Positions 25,637 through 33,348 of a stretch of 64,000 bases of DNA are shown piece after piece. The notes beneath the pieces were generated by a model. The model was not told the DNA's origin. It saw only the letters and a list, made by a program, of their open reading frames with translations, and made no database searches. The number at the start of each line of letters is the position of its first letter. Position 1 is the stretch's first letter. The stretch covers positions 1 to 64,000 of the forward strand of contig CAYOSF010000008.1 in the NCBI GenBank assembly GCA_964406605.1, in the 5' to 3' direction. The DNA comes from CAYOSF01 sp964406605. Its GTDB lineage: Bacteria; Chloroflexota; Dehalococcoidia; DSTF01; RBG-16-68-14. Position numbers and translations under genes: made by a program.

Positions 25637-26629
25637 TCACACCGTGAAGACGCGCTCGCCCGGCCCCTGCAGCAGCAGGGCGATCGACCCGTCGGGGCGC
25701 CAGAAGGGGCCGACCAGGTTGTCATTCGTATCGCTCGGCAGTTGCTGGCAGTCTTCGCCGTCGAAGCGGATGAGCGCGCCCGCCTCGCCGCAGAGCAGTG
25801 CGTACTCGCCGCTCGGGTGCCAAGCCGCGCCCAGCAATGACCCCGGTGCTTCCACCGGCCGGTAGCTGAACCCGCCGCCGTCGTACGTCAACAGCTTGTT
25901 CGCGACTCTCCCCGTCCCGCCGCGGAAGGCGTAGCCCGCGATGAGCGCCTCCTGGCCGTGAGGGCGCCAGTCCACGGCCACGAAGTCGTCCTCCTCGTCG
26001 CTTGCCAGCAGCGCCTGGAGGTAGAGCCCGTCGCACTTGTAGAGGGGGTGGGGCCGGGGGTAGCCGGCCCAGCGGCTGGCGTACGCGCCGACCAGCGCGT
26101 ATGCGCCGTCGGGACGCCAGGCGACCGTCCGCAGCGTGTGGGCGCGGTCGCCGGGGACGGGGGTGAGCGCGCCGTCATGGTAGCGCAGCACTGTTCCGCC
26201 GTTGCCGACGATCAGGGCAGAGTCGCCCTGAGGATGCCAGGCCGCCCGTCGCAGGTTGTCGCCGGCGGGCGACGGCAGAGCCCGCACCGAACTGCTGTCG
26301 AAGAGGAACACGGCGCCCTGGTTGCCCACGAGGAGGGCCCGGTCGCCGTCAGCGGAGAAGGAGACGCCCCGCAGATTGTGTCTGGTGCCTGCGTTGATCG
26401 GCTCGAAGCGGCGGCCGTCGTAGCGGACGATGGTGCCTCCGTTGCCGACGAGGAGGCAGTGCGAGCCGCTGGGGTGCCAGGCCGCCCAACGCAGCGGGCG
26501 GCCGACGCCGGTGTCGGTCGCGGACAGGCGTTGACCGTCGAAGACGTAGATCCGTGCGCTCGTTCGGCTCACGCGGGCTTGTCTCCAGTTGGCGCACTCC
26601 GTAGGATGGTCGGCGTGCTGGAGTTCCAT
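25637..26629 (-). CDS. Cytoplasmic WD40-like beta-propeller protein, 330 aa
   Basis: ATG 26629 (M-E-L-Q-H-A-D) is chosen; the frame extends 52 basic codons upstream that overlap the cofD start. At least seven repeats of about 42 residues carry L-R-R-A-A-W-H-P-Q-G-D-x-A-L-I-V-G-N-G-G and V-L-R-Y. No signal peptide or membrane helix is present, unlike the other propellers in the window. Divergent from cofD with 119 nt between starts. Function unknown; probably a protein-binding scaffold. Confidence 0.75.
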   Translation of the reverse strand: MELQHADHPTECANWRQARVSRTSARIYVFDGQRLSATDTGVGRPLRWAAWHPSGSHCLLVGNGGTIVRYDGRRFEPINAGTRHNLRGVSFSADGDRALLVGNQGAVFLFDSSSVRALPSPAGDNLRRAAWHPQGDSALIVGNGGTVLRYHDGALTPVPGDRAHTLRTVAWRPDGAYALVGAYASRWAGYPRPHPLYKCDGLYLQALLASDEEDDFVAVDWRPHGQEALIAGYAFRGGTGRVANKLLTYDGGGFSYRPVEAPGSLLGAAWHPSGEYALLCGEAGALIRFDGEDCQQLPSDTNDNLVGPFWRPDGSIALLLQGPGERVFTV

Positions 26630-26748
26630 TGTAGGCGCTGCCCTCTGACGCGGACAACGGCCGGTCCGCAGGGAGCGGATAGACTCGGCGACCGCTTGGC
26701 TGCCGCGGGAAACGCCGCGGGCGCGGTGCGCCGTTCGGGAGCCGCGCC

Positions 26749-27681
26749 GTGATCGCCGTGCTCTCAGGCGGGACGGGCGGCTCACGCTTCCTCCAGGGGA
26801 TGGCGCTGGCCGCGCCCCCGCGGGACGTGGTCGCCGTCGTGAACACCGGCGACGACGAGCAGTTCTTCGGGCTCTACGTCAGTCCGGACCCGGACATCGT
26901 CACCTACGCCCTGGCCGGCATCATGGACGAGGAACGCGGCTGGGGCGTGCGGGGCGACACGTTCCGCTGGCTGGAGGCGATGCGTCGCTTCGGGCACGAT
27001 ACCTGGTTCCAGATCGGAGACCGCGATCTGGCGACGCATCTTCTCCGTACGCGCCGCCTGGCCGAGGGAGCGACGCTCTCCCAGGTGACGCGCGAGCTGG
27101 TCGGCCGTCTGGGCGTATCGACGCGGGTCCTTCCCATGTCGGACGAACGGGTGCGCACGGTCGTGGAAACGGAGAGCGGGACGTTCTCTTTCCAGCAGTA
27201 CCTGGTGCAGCGCGGCGCCCGTGACCGGGTTGCCGGCCTGCGCTTCGAGGGTGTCGAGCGGGCGCGGCCGGCGCCGGGGGTACTGGAGGCGCTGCGTGAC
27301 GCGGAAGCGATCCTGATCGCGCCCAGCAACCCGCTCGGGAGCGTCGGTCCCATCCTGGCGCTGCCGGGCGTCCGCGAGGTATTGGAGGCGCGGAAGGATC
27401 GGGTGGGCGCGGTCAGCCCGATCATCGCCGGACGGTCCCTGCAGCCGCCGGCGGCCGAGATGATGGCCGGCCTGGGCCACGAAGTCAGCGCCCTGGGTGT
27501 CGCCCGCCTGTACCGGGATCTGGCGCGCGCCTTCGTTCTTGACCGGCAGGACGAACGCCTGGCGCCTCAGGTGCGCGAGTTGGGTCTGGAACCGGTGGTG
27601 GCCGACACCGTGATGCGCGACGCCTCTACCAAGGAGGCGGTGGCAAGGGCCGCGCTGCGGGCGCTAGAATGGCAGCCATGA
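26749..27681 (+). CDS. cofD: 2-phospho-L-lactate transferase (F420 biosynthesis)
   Basis: Transfers the phospholactyl or phosphoenolpyruvyl group from the guanylylated donor to the deazaflavin Fo, giving F420-0 or dehydro-F420-0. 310 aa. N-terminal L-S-G-G-T-G-G-S-R-F and N-T-G-D-D are family signatures, as are I-A-P-S-N-P-L-x-S-V and S-P-I-I-A-G. GTG 26749. The stop overlaps the next start as ATGA, so cofD, the F420 reductase and cofE form one tightly coupled operon. fbiC/cofGH and cofC are not in the window. Confidence 0.95.
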   Translation: MIAVLSGGTGGSRFLQGMALAAPPRDVVAVVNTGDDEQFFGLYVSPDPDIVTYALAGIMDEERGWGVRGDTFRWLEAMRRFGHDTWFQIGDRDLATHLLRTRRLAEGATLSQVTRELVGRLGVSTRVLPMSDERVRTVVETESGTFSFQQYLVQRGARDRVAGLRFEGVERARPAPGVLEALRDAEAILIAPSNPLGSVGPILALPGVREVLEARKDRVGAVSPIIAGRSLQPPAAEMMAGLGHEVSALGVARLYRDLARAFVLDRQDERLAPQVRELGLEPVVADTVMRDASTKEAVARAALRALEWQP

Positions 27682-28328
27682 CGACGCTCGCTTTCATCGG
27701 CGGTACCGGGCCCGAAGGAAAAGGGCTCGCCTACCGGTTCGCTCTCGCCGGATACGAGGTGATCGTCGGCTCGCGCACGCTCGAGCGGGCCCAGACGGCC
27801 GCGCGGGAAGTAGGCGAGCGCGTCCCCGCTGCGACGGTGCGGGGCCTGCTGAACGGTGATGCCGCGAGCGAGTCGGCGATGGTCGTCCTGACGGTGCCGT
27901 ATGGGGCGCAGGCGGACACGCTTCCGGGATTGCGTGGAGGCATCGGCGGCAAGGTCGTCGTCAGCACAGCCGTGCCGGTATCGTTCGACAAGGGCCGCCC
28001 CTCGATGCTGTCCGTGCCGGAGGGATCGGCGTCCCAGCAGGCTCAGGCGCTGCTGCCGGACGCCCGCGTGGTGGCCGCGTTCCAGAACCTGGGCGCCGGC
28101 AAGCTTTGGGACGGGGACGTGCCGCTGGAGCAGGACATCATCGTCTGCGCGGACGACGCCGAGGCGAAGAAGCAGGTGATGGCGCTGTCCGAGGAGATCC
28201 GCGGAGCGCGTGCCGTGGACGGCGGGCCGCTGGCGAGCGCACACCACGTCGAGGCGATCACGGTCCTACTTCTGGCCATCAACCGGCGGTACAAGACGGT
28301 CGCCGGCATTCGCGTCGTGGGGGTGTGA
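27678..28328 (+). CDS. npdG: NADPH-dependent F420 reductase
   Basis: 216 aa from ATG 27678 (ATGA overlap with cofD; an ATG at 27669 is also possible). Rossmann motif F-I-G-G-T-G-P-E-G-K-G-L-A, then V-G-S-R-T-x-E-R-A and V-L-T-V-P-Y, as in F420:NADP oxidoreductases. The enzyme passes hydride between reduced F420 and NADP+. Position between cofD and cofE fits. The stop overlaps the cofE start (TGATG). Confidence 0.92.
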   Translation: MTTLAFIGGTGPEGKGLAYRFALAGYEVIVGSRTLERAQTAAREVGERVPAATVRGLLNGDAASESAMVVLTVPYGAQADTLPGLRGGIGGKVVVSTAVPVSFDKGRPSMLSVPEGSASQQAQALLPDARVVAAFQNLGAGKLWDGDVPLEQDIIVCADDAEAKKQVMALSEEIRGARAVDGGPLASAHHVEAITVLLLAINRRYKTVAGIRVVGV

Positions 28329-29083
28329 TGGCTCCCGAGGTGCGCATTATCGGCGTCGAGGGCATGCCGGAGGTGCGGACCGGAGACAAGCTGGCCGGCC
28401 TGATTCTCGAGGCCGCCGAACGCCAGGGACTCGCGTTCGAAGAAGGCGATGTCCTAGTCGTCACGCAGAAGGTGGTCTCGAAGGCGGAGGGACGCACGGT
28501 CGACCTCGACGACGTGGAGCCGGGCCCGTTCGCCCGCCAGATCGCCGAGCAGTGGGAGAAGGACGCCCGGGTGGTGGAGGTCGTGCTGAGGGAGAGCGCG
28601 CGCATCGTCCGGATGGACCACGGCGTGATCATCTGCGAGACGAGGCACGGCCTGATCTGCGCCAACGCCGGTGTGGACTCCTCCAACGTCGAGCGGGCGG
28701 GCACAGTCTCGCTCCTGCCGGAGGACCCGGACGCCTCCGCCCGGGCGATACGGCACCGCATCCAGGATGCGACCGGCCTGTCGATAGCCGTCCTGATCAC
28801 GGATACGTTCGGCCGGCCCTGGCGTGAGGGCCACGTCAACTTCGCCATCGGGCTGTCCGGGATGGCGCCGGTGATGGACTACTCAGGTCAGACCGACCCG
28901 GCGGGCTACGAGCTGCGCGTCACGCAGATGGCCGTGGCGGACGAGCTGGCCGCCGCGGCCGAGCTTGTCCAGGGGAAGCTCGACCGGACGCCGGTCGCGG
29001 TCGTGCGGGGGTATTCGTATCCGCGCGGGGAGGGGAGCGCCCGCGACCTCCTGCGGGACGCGGGGCGCGACCTGTTCCGGTAA
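28328..29083 (+). CDS. cofE: Coenzyme F420-0:L-glutamate ligase
   Basis: 251 aa from ATG 28328. Adds gamma-linked glutamate(s) to F420-0 using GTP. Signatures: V-V-T-Q-K-V-V-S-K-A-E-G, C-E-T-R-H-G-L-I-C-A-N-A-G-V-D-x-S-N and I-T-D-T-F-G-R-P-W-R-E-G. No nitroreductase-like FbiB extension is present, so it is the short archaeal/Chloroflexota form. The last 224 bp are duplicated 1496 bp downstream with three mismatches. Confidence 0.95.
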   Translation: MAPEVRIIGVEGMPEVRTGDKLAGLILEAAERQGLAFEEGDVLVVTQKVVSKAEGRTVDLDDVEPGPFARQIAEQWEKDARVVEVVLRESARIVRMDHGVIICETRHGLICANAGVDSSNVERAGTVSLLPEDPDASARAIRHRIQDATGLSIAVLITDTFGRPWREGHVNFAIGLSGMAPVMDYSGQTDPAGYELRVTQMAVADELAAAAELVQGKLDRTPVAVVRGYSYPRGEGSARDLLRDAGRDLFR

Positions 29084-29086
29084 CGG
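28860..29086. repeat. Direct repeat A: 3' end of intact cofE
   Basis: 227 bp identical to 30356-30582 except for three base differences that I count by eye. It begins in the G-M-A-P-V-M-D-Y codons and ends just past the stop. Confidence 0.95.
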
Positions 29087-29093
29087 GCTCGAC

Positions 29094-30155
29094 CTACCTC
29101 GACCGGCGCGTTCGTGCGTACCAGGCTGCGCCTGCGACGGCGGCGGCACTCGCCGCGATGGCCGCCGCGACCCACAACCGCGCGGTCTGGTGCATGCCCG
29201 AGGAGCCGGGCGACTCCAGCGGCATGTCGGCAGCGCTGGGCAACTCGGCGATGCCGCCCACAGGCGCGCCTGCCTCTGCGTCCACTGCGATCCCATGACT
29301 CACGTCCGGGCGAGCGATGACGTCCTCCACGCCGCTGCCGTCGAGGTTCGCCCGCCTGATCCTGTGGAGGCCGGCGTCCGCCCAGTACACCTTCCCTCCG
29401 GGTACATCCAGCGCGATGTCGCCCGGATCGCTGCCGTCCTCATACAAGAGCGTCTCGGCGCCGGCGCCGTCGAGCGTGCTTCGTCTGAGCCCACCACTCT
29501 GCGACCAATAGCCGGGACCGGGGGGGATCGACACGGTCCAGTACAGCTTATTCCCCCCGCTGTCGACGGCTAGGCCCGACGAGAAGACCGTTACACCTAC
29601 CAGGTCTTCCATATCGGACCCGTCGAGGTTCGCCCGTTGAATGGGCTGGGAGATTCTCGTCCAGTAGAGCTTGCCCCCACTGGGATCAACCGCGATTGCT
29701 CCGGGACAGCCCGCAGGGATCATGCAGTCTTCGAGCGCGATCACTTCCTCCACGTTGGTCCCGTCCAGGTTCGCGCGGCGAATCTTTCCGGCCTGGTGCT
29801 TCGTCCAATACATCTTGTTGGCAGCTACGTCCAGTGCGATTCCCCCAATGGCGCTGGCGTCCGTGACCAAGTCCTCTGTGCCGCTGCCGTCGAGGTTGGC
29901 GCGCTGGATCTTGTAGTTCGTGAAGTCGGCCCAGTAGATCTTGCCGCCGTTCGTGTCGAGCTTGAGGTAGGGGACCACGCCGAGTCCAGAAACGAGGACC
30001 TCCATGTCGCTGCCGTCCAGGTTCGCGCGCAGGATCTCGCCGTCCTCTGTCCAGTAGACCTTGCCTGCGGGCTCGGCCCGCGCTCCACCGGCCGGCAACA
30101 GGCCGGCCGCCATGGCCAGCGCGCACAACCAGACGATGACAGTGCGTTTGTGCAT
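29094..30155 (-). CDS. Secreted YWTD (LDL-receptor-type) beta-propeller protein with C-terminal membrane tail
   Basis: 353 aa from ATG 30155 (M-H-K-R-T-V-I-V), preceded by AGAGAGGTGG. A signal peptide is followed by about seven repeats with K-V-Y-W-T/A-D and I-x-R-A-N-L-D-G-S, the YWTD family core. The C-terminus has A-P-V-G-G-I-A-E-L-P-S, a spacer, a hydrophobic Ala-rich helix and A-G-A-A-W-Y-A-R-T-R-R-S-R, matching the tails at 13427, 15378 and 17406. It lies antisense between the two cofE 3' copies and was probably inserted into the F420 operon end. Likely surface binding protein. Confidence 0.85.
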   Translation of the reverse strand: MHKRTVIVWLCALAMAAGLLPAGGARAEPAGKVYWTEDGEILRANLDGSDMEVLVSGLGVVPYLKLDTNGGKIYWADFTNYKIQRANLDGSGTEDLVTDASAIGGIALDVAANKMYWTKHQAGKIRRANLDGTNVEEVIALEDCMIPAGCPGAIAVDPSGGKLYWTRISQPIQRANLDGSDMEDLVGVTVFSSGLAVDSGGNKLYWTVSIPPGPGYWSQSGGLRRSTLDGAGAETLLYEDGSDPGDIALDVPGGKVYWADAGLHRIRRANLDGSGVEDVIARPDVSHGIAVDAEAGAPVGGIAELPSAADMPLESPGSSGMHQTARLWVAAAIAASAAAVAGAAWYARTRRSR

Positions 30156-30355
30156 GGGCCACCTCTCTTTCGCCGTCGCATGGCGGCTATCGCTGCCGCC
30201 AGGCAACCGGATTGTAGCACAGACAGGACGGATGCCAGGTTCGTGAGGCGGGATCGAAAGAGGTTGTAGTCGCGAGCCTAGAACTGGTGAAGCGCTAGGC
30301 CTGCGCGCATCGCTAGCCGGGTCGTTCCATTATGTGTCCCGGTGCCTCGCAACGA

Positions 30356-30582
30356 GGATGGCGCCCGTGATGGACTACTCAGGTCAGACCGATCCGGCGG
30401 GCTACGAGCTGCGCGTCACGCAGATGGCCGTGGCGGACGAGCTGGCCGCCGCGGCCGAGCTTGTCCAGGGGAAGCTCGACCGGACGCCGGTCGCGGTCGT
30501 GCGGGGGTATTCGTATCCGCGCGGGGAGGGGAGCGCCCGCGACCTCCTGCGGGACGCGGAGCGCGACCTGTTCCGGTAACGG
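30356..30582. repeat. Direct repeat B: displaced copy of cofE 3' end
   Basis: Copy of 28860-29086, offset exactly 1496 bp. Flanks on both sides are unrelated to those of copy A. Confidence 0.95.
30360..30579 (+). pseudogene. cofE C-terminal fragment (duplicated)
   Basis: Encodes the last 73 residues of CofE with one amino-acid change (G to E near the end). The ATG at 30360 is the internal Met of cofE. A frame extends to 30334 but has no ribosome binding site. It lacks the GTP- and F420-binding regions and cannot be a functional ligase. Confidence 0.9.
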
Positions 30583-30602
30583 CGGGTCGAGAGGAGGCCG
30601 AA

Positions 30603-31004
30603 CTAGGCGGAACTCTGCAATACTGCCTCGACCCGCGCGGCTAGCACGTACCTGGAGACAGGCTTCTGAACCCAGTCGCGGATGTCCATCTCGGGAGTCA
30701 GCTCCGACTCGTGCTGGCGCTGGCTGCGCGCGGAGAACACGACCGCCGGAGCGGACACGCCCAGCTGCCTTAGCTTGAGAAGCAGGTTGAGGCCGGCGGA
30801 AAGATCAGCGGTGGGAGAAAGGGGATCCCCAGACGGGAGCAGAATATCGAGGAGTAGGAGATCCGAGGTCTTCAGGTCGTCAGCGCGCTCAACAGTTTCC
30901 CTCAAGTTGGTGTACACGTCAATTGCATGGCCGGCACGTTCTAGCGGCCGTACCACCTCCGCGATGTCCCGCGCGTCATCCTCTATCCACGCGATTCTTG
31001 CCAC
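30603..31004 (-). CDS. Stand-alone receiver-domain response regulator
   Basis: 133 aa from GTG 31004, with GGGAGG about 11 nt upstream; TTG 31025 is an alternative that would overlap the kinase stop. The receiver domain is complete: acidic Glu8/Asp9, phospho-acceptor Asp53 in L-L-L-L-D-I-L-L-P, Ser91 in V-V-F-S-A-R and Lys114 in V-Q-K-P-V-S. There is no output domain, so it acts by phosphorelay or protein contact. Last gene of the four-gene operon, immediately after its probable kinase partner. Confidence 0.85.
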   Translation of the reverse strand: MARIAWIEDDARDIAEVVRPLERAGHAIDVYTNLRETVERADDLKTSDLLLLDILLPSGDPLSPTADLSAGLNLLLKLRQLGVSAPAVVFSARSQRQHESELTPEMDIRDWVQKPVSRYVLAARVEAVLQSSA

Positions 31005-31006
31005 GG

Positions 31007-31795
31007 CTACTTCGTCCTCCCGCAAGGCAAGTCGACTATGGCCTCTGTGAGATACGGTGCGGTTTCGCCCTCCCCAACCTGACGGCTTGTTATCTGAAGG
31101 TCACCCCCCATATCCTTGGCTATCTTCTGTGCTGTGAATAACCCCATGCCGGTCCCCGTTCGGCCTTCGGCCCGAGCCATCGCGCCGCGAAAGCCCGGCG
31201 TGAACAGCCGGTACATCTCTTCGGCAAGGATCCCCACTCCGTAATTGGAGATGACTAGCCGAGCGAAAACCCCTCGTTGTTGGGATGCGGAGATCTTCAC
31301 CGTGCGGGCGCGCCCGTCACCTCCCCCATACGAGTACTTGATAGCATTCTGGATGACGTTGTTCAGGAGGAGTTTGGCGTGCTCCTCTGAAACCCAGACC
31401 ATCAGGTGTTTCACGCCTGACGCATCGAGGGATATGTCACGACGCCGGGCTTGCTCCTGGAAAGTCTGGACACTGCTATGCACGAGGAAGACCAGGGGAC
31501 AGAGAGAGAACCTGTAATCGCCTAGATACTCCCCGCTCTGCAGGCTCTGCAGCGAAGTCGAGAGTTCCAGGGTCCTCAGCTTCAACTTCTCGACATTCTG
31601 CGCGAGCCAACGCCAATCCTTGCGAACTTCGGTTTCCTCTGCGAGGTCTTCTTCAATGTTCTCAATCGCGTTCAGCAATGCCTGCGTCGCAATCTGCAGA
31701 TCGTGCAGAAGCTGCGTGCCTAGGAGTGACGAATCCTCCCCGAGAGGCGACACGGGGGTAGCCTCGGGCGGGCTTTCAGGCTCTGCACGAACCAC
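31007..31795 (-). CDS. Soluble sensorless histidine kinase
   Basis: 262 aa, GTG 31795. No membrane helix and no PAS, GAF or HAMP domain. A helical dimerisation region carries the probable phospho-acceptor His31 in Q-L-L-H-D-L-Q. The ATPase domain has the N box L-L-N-N-V-I-Q-N-A-I-K-Y (142-153), a G1 box N-Y-G-V-G-I with Asn where Asp is usual, and G2 G-T-G-M-G-L-F. It probably receives input through a partner, perhaps one of the two upstream products. Six nt separate it from the HTH gene, and it is followed directly by the receiver. Whether the altered G1 box still binds ATP is open. Confidence 0.85.
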   Translation of the reverse strand: MVRAEPESPPEATPVSPLGEDSSLLGTQLLHDLQIATQALLNAIENIEEDLAEETEVRKDWRWLAQNVEKLKLRTLELSTSLQSLQSGEYLGDYRFSLCPLVFLVHSSVQTFQEQARRRDISLDASGVKHLMVWVSEEHAKLLLNNVIQNAIKYSYGGGDGRARTVKISASQQRGVFARLVISNYGVGILAEEMYRLFTPGFRGAMARAEGRTGTGMGLFTAQKIAKDMGGDLQITSRQVGEGETAPYLTEAIVDLPCGRTK

Positions 31796-31801
31796 GCTGG
31801 G

Positions 31802-32599
31802 CTATTCCTCCTTTGTGTTGTCGGGGTCCTGTCGGCGGAAGTGCTTGATAGCGCCGAGTGCCTCAGGAGATGCCGCCATGTCCAGAAATTCCCTCAGCCC
31901 CCTCCCGCTGAACTGCCTTGCGTTGGCAAAGTAGTGGAATCCCAACTCGTCGCCCCTTTGGATCCGGTCGATGCTGGCACGTTCATGTACTTGAAGATCT
32001 CTGGTGAGTTCGCTTTCAACGTCATGACCGGCGGACGGGAGTGACCCGGTGGCAGTTGCGAGGTTGGCCGGAGCGATCTTGGGCAGTGCTTTCTGAATCA
32101 GCGTGACGCGCGACGCGGCCACGTGTTGAATGAAGAACATGGGAAATCGCGCTGCCACGAGGCCTCTTGAGTCTGTCAGGTACAGACTGGCAATGAAGAA
32201 GGCTCGGAGGGTACGATCGGCGTGCGCCGGCAGTTTCTTTGTCTCCCAGCGCGAAAGGGTAGACGTGTCTATTTGTAGGGCGTCCGCGAACTCCGATAGC
32301 GACAAACCCATGGTTTCGCGGAGAAACCGCGCGTGCTGGGGTGCCAGTTCCGTGTCGTTTGAGATGAGCTCAAGCGCCTTCATGATTTCCCAACGCCGAG
32401 ATTCGCCGCGTGTGTAGAATACTTCCCCGCACTCGCAGCGAAGGAGTGAGGCCCCCTCTACCCTGAATGGGCCCAAAGACGAGCCGTTGTATTCGATCGA
32501 CTTGACCTCAGGATGCAGGGACTGGTGAGGGCACTCCGGCAACTTCGGGCGCAACGGCAGCAGATCGCGAACCTGCGTTTCCTTTCCCTTTGGGAACAT
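31802..32599 (-). CDS. Zinc-ribbon plus XRE-type HTH regulator (MqsA/YgiT-like architecture)
   Basis: 265 aa, ATG 32599. The N-terminus has C-P-H (Cys23, His25) and R-C-E-C-G-E (Cys55, Cys57), a plausible Zn site. Residues 90-125 form an XRE helix-turn-helix with L-S-L-S-E-F-A-D-A-L-Q-I and T-S-T-L-S-R-W-E-T, as in YgiT/MqsA antitoxins. A C-terminal region of about 130 aa with no recognised fold follows; it is much longer than in antitoxins. It probably binds the operon promoter. It lies 6 nt after the first gene's stop and 6 nt before the kinase. Confidence 0.75.
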   Translation of the reverse strand: MFPKGKETQVRDLLPLRPKLPECPHQSLHPEVKSIEYNGSSLGPFRVEGASLLRCECGEVFYTRGESRRWEIMKALELISNDTELAPQHARFLRETMGLSLSEFADALQIDTSTLSRWETKKLPAHADRTLRAFFIASLYLTDSRGLVAARFPMFFIQHVAASRVTLIQKALPKIAPANLATATGSLPSAGHDVESELTRDLQVHERASIDRIQRGDELGFHYFANARQFSGRGLREFLDMAASPEALGAIKHFRRQDPDNTKEE

Positions 32600-32605
32600 G
32601 GCTGG

Positions 32606-33067
32606 TCAGTTAATCTCCAAGGTTTGACTGTCCTTCCAACGGAAGGCATTCAGAATTGGCGCCGTCAAGTGCTGAAGCAGCCACGATCCCTCCGGCGTCT
32701 TACGCAGGGTGCAGTAACGAAGGCGATCCTGAAGATCCATTCCCACCCAAAGTACCACGTTCTTGCTGGGGTGTGAGACGTCGTAAAGGAAACCCCGGCG
32801 AATCACCGACTCCATCGTGGCATGGCTGTCGCGGTGGTTGGCAGCATTCGTGCCTCCCTGGATCAGCAAGTTGTCCATCTCGTTCCGTATCTCCATTTCG
32901 CATTTCCGCAGTGCGCGCTGGCTTGTCTCGGTGTTCCCACTATTCCAGCGGGTCATGACGGCTGGCTTGACCCAAACACCTTGGCGATTCGGCGACCAGG
33001 GAGGAGCCATGAGCTCCCACAGGGACTCTAGACGTCGCCGCGCTGCTCTCGCCCAGCCTAGATCCAT
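32606..33067 (-). CDS. Unrecognised protein, first gene of the kinase/regulator operon, 153 aa
   Basis: ATG 33067, with a weak ribosome binding site. The N-terminal third is basic and helical (R-A-A-R-R-R-L-E-S-L-W-E-L). The C-terminal half looks like a small alpha/beta domain (V-V-L-W-V-G-M-D-L-Q-D). No signal peptide, membrane helix or known motif is seen. Position ahead of an MqsA/YgiT-like regulator resembles toxin-antitoxin order, but it has no RelE/MqsR signature I can identify. It could be a toxin, a sensor or a partner of the kinase. Real-gene support comes from the promoter 140 nt upstream and the tight spacing downstream. Confidence 0.6.
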   Translation of the reverse strand: MDLGWARAARRRLESLWELMAPPWSPNRQGVWVKPAVMTRWNSGNTETSQRALRKCEMEIRNEMDNLLIQGGTNAANHRDSHATMESVIRRGFLYDVSHPSKNVVLWVGMDLQDRLRYCTLRKTPEGSWLLQHLTAPILNAFRWKDSQTLEIN

Positions 33068-33206
33068 GGAAATCTGGCTCTCTTGGTCCTACCAGTCCCG
33101 GTGATGTTCCCAGAGCAATGATAGTCCATGTGAGGGCAAGTTGCAACCCATCGTTGAATGTTCTCACAGCGCAACACCCCCCGCTCACCTTGCATGACGC
33201 AACGAC

Positions 33207-33234
33207 ATTATAGCATGAGTGCAGGAAATGTCAA
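33207..33234 (-). promoter_or_regulatory. Consensus promoter of the four-gene operon, TTGACA-N16-TATAAT
   Basis: On the minus strand TTGACA (33229-33234) and TATAAT (33207-33212), 16 nt apart, with TG-C before the -10. The leader of about 135 nt contains the palindrome GTTGCAAC (33140-33147) and flanking TGTGAG/CTCACA arms (33129-33134, 33163-33168), possible operators for the HTH regulator. Confidence 0.85.
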
Positions 33235-33312
33235 GCCACAGTGCAACGGAATCGAAGACGCTCATACGCTTGCGCCGTGGATCGTTGGCTCTAGGATGCT
33301 CCGGGTGTTGGG

Positions 33313-33342
33313 CTTGACAGCGCGTGATCACGCGCGTAGGAT
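33313..33342 (+). promoter_or_regulatory. Promoter with a 14-bp palindrome between -35 and -10
   Basis: TTGACA (33313-33318), 18 nt, then TAGGAT (33337-33342). The perfect palindrome CGCGTGATCACGCG fills 33321-33334, so a repressor bound there would block RNA polymerase. The predicted start point falls on the GTG at 33349, implying a leaderless mRNA. Confidence 0.6.
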
Positions 33343-33348
33343 GAGCGC

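Noticed and set aside
29094..30155. Classical transposon carrying the propeller gene
   Set aside because: No terminal inverted repeats or transposase; the flanking repeat is cofE sequence, not a short target duplication.
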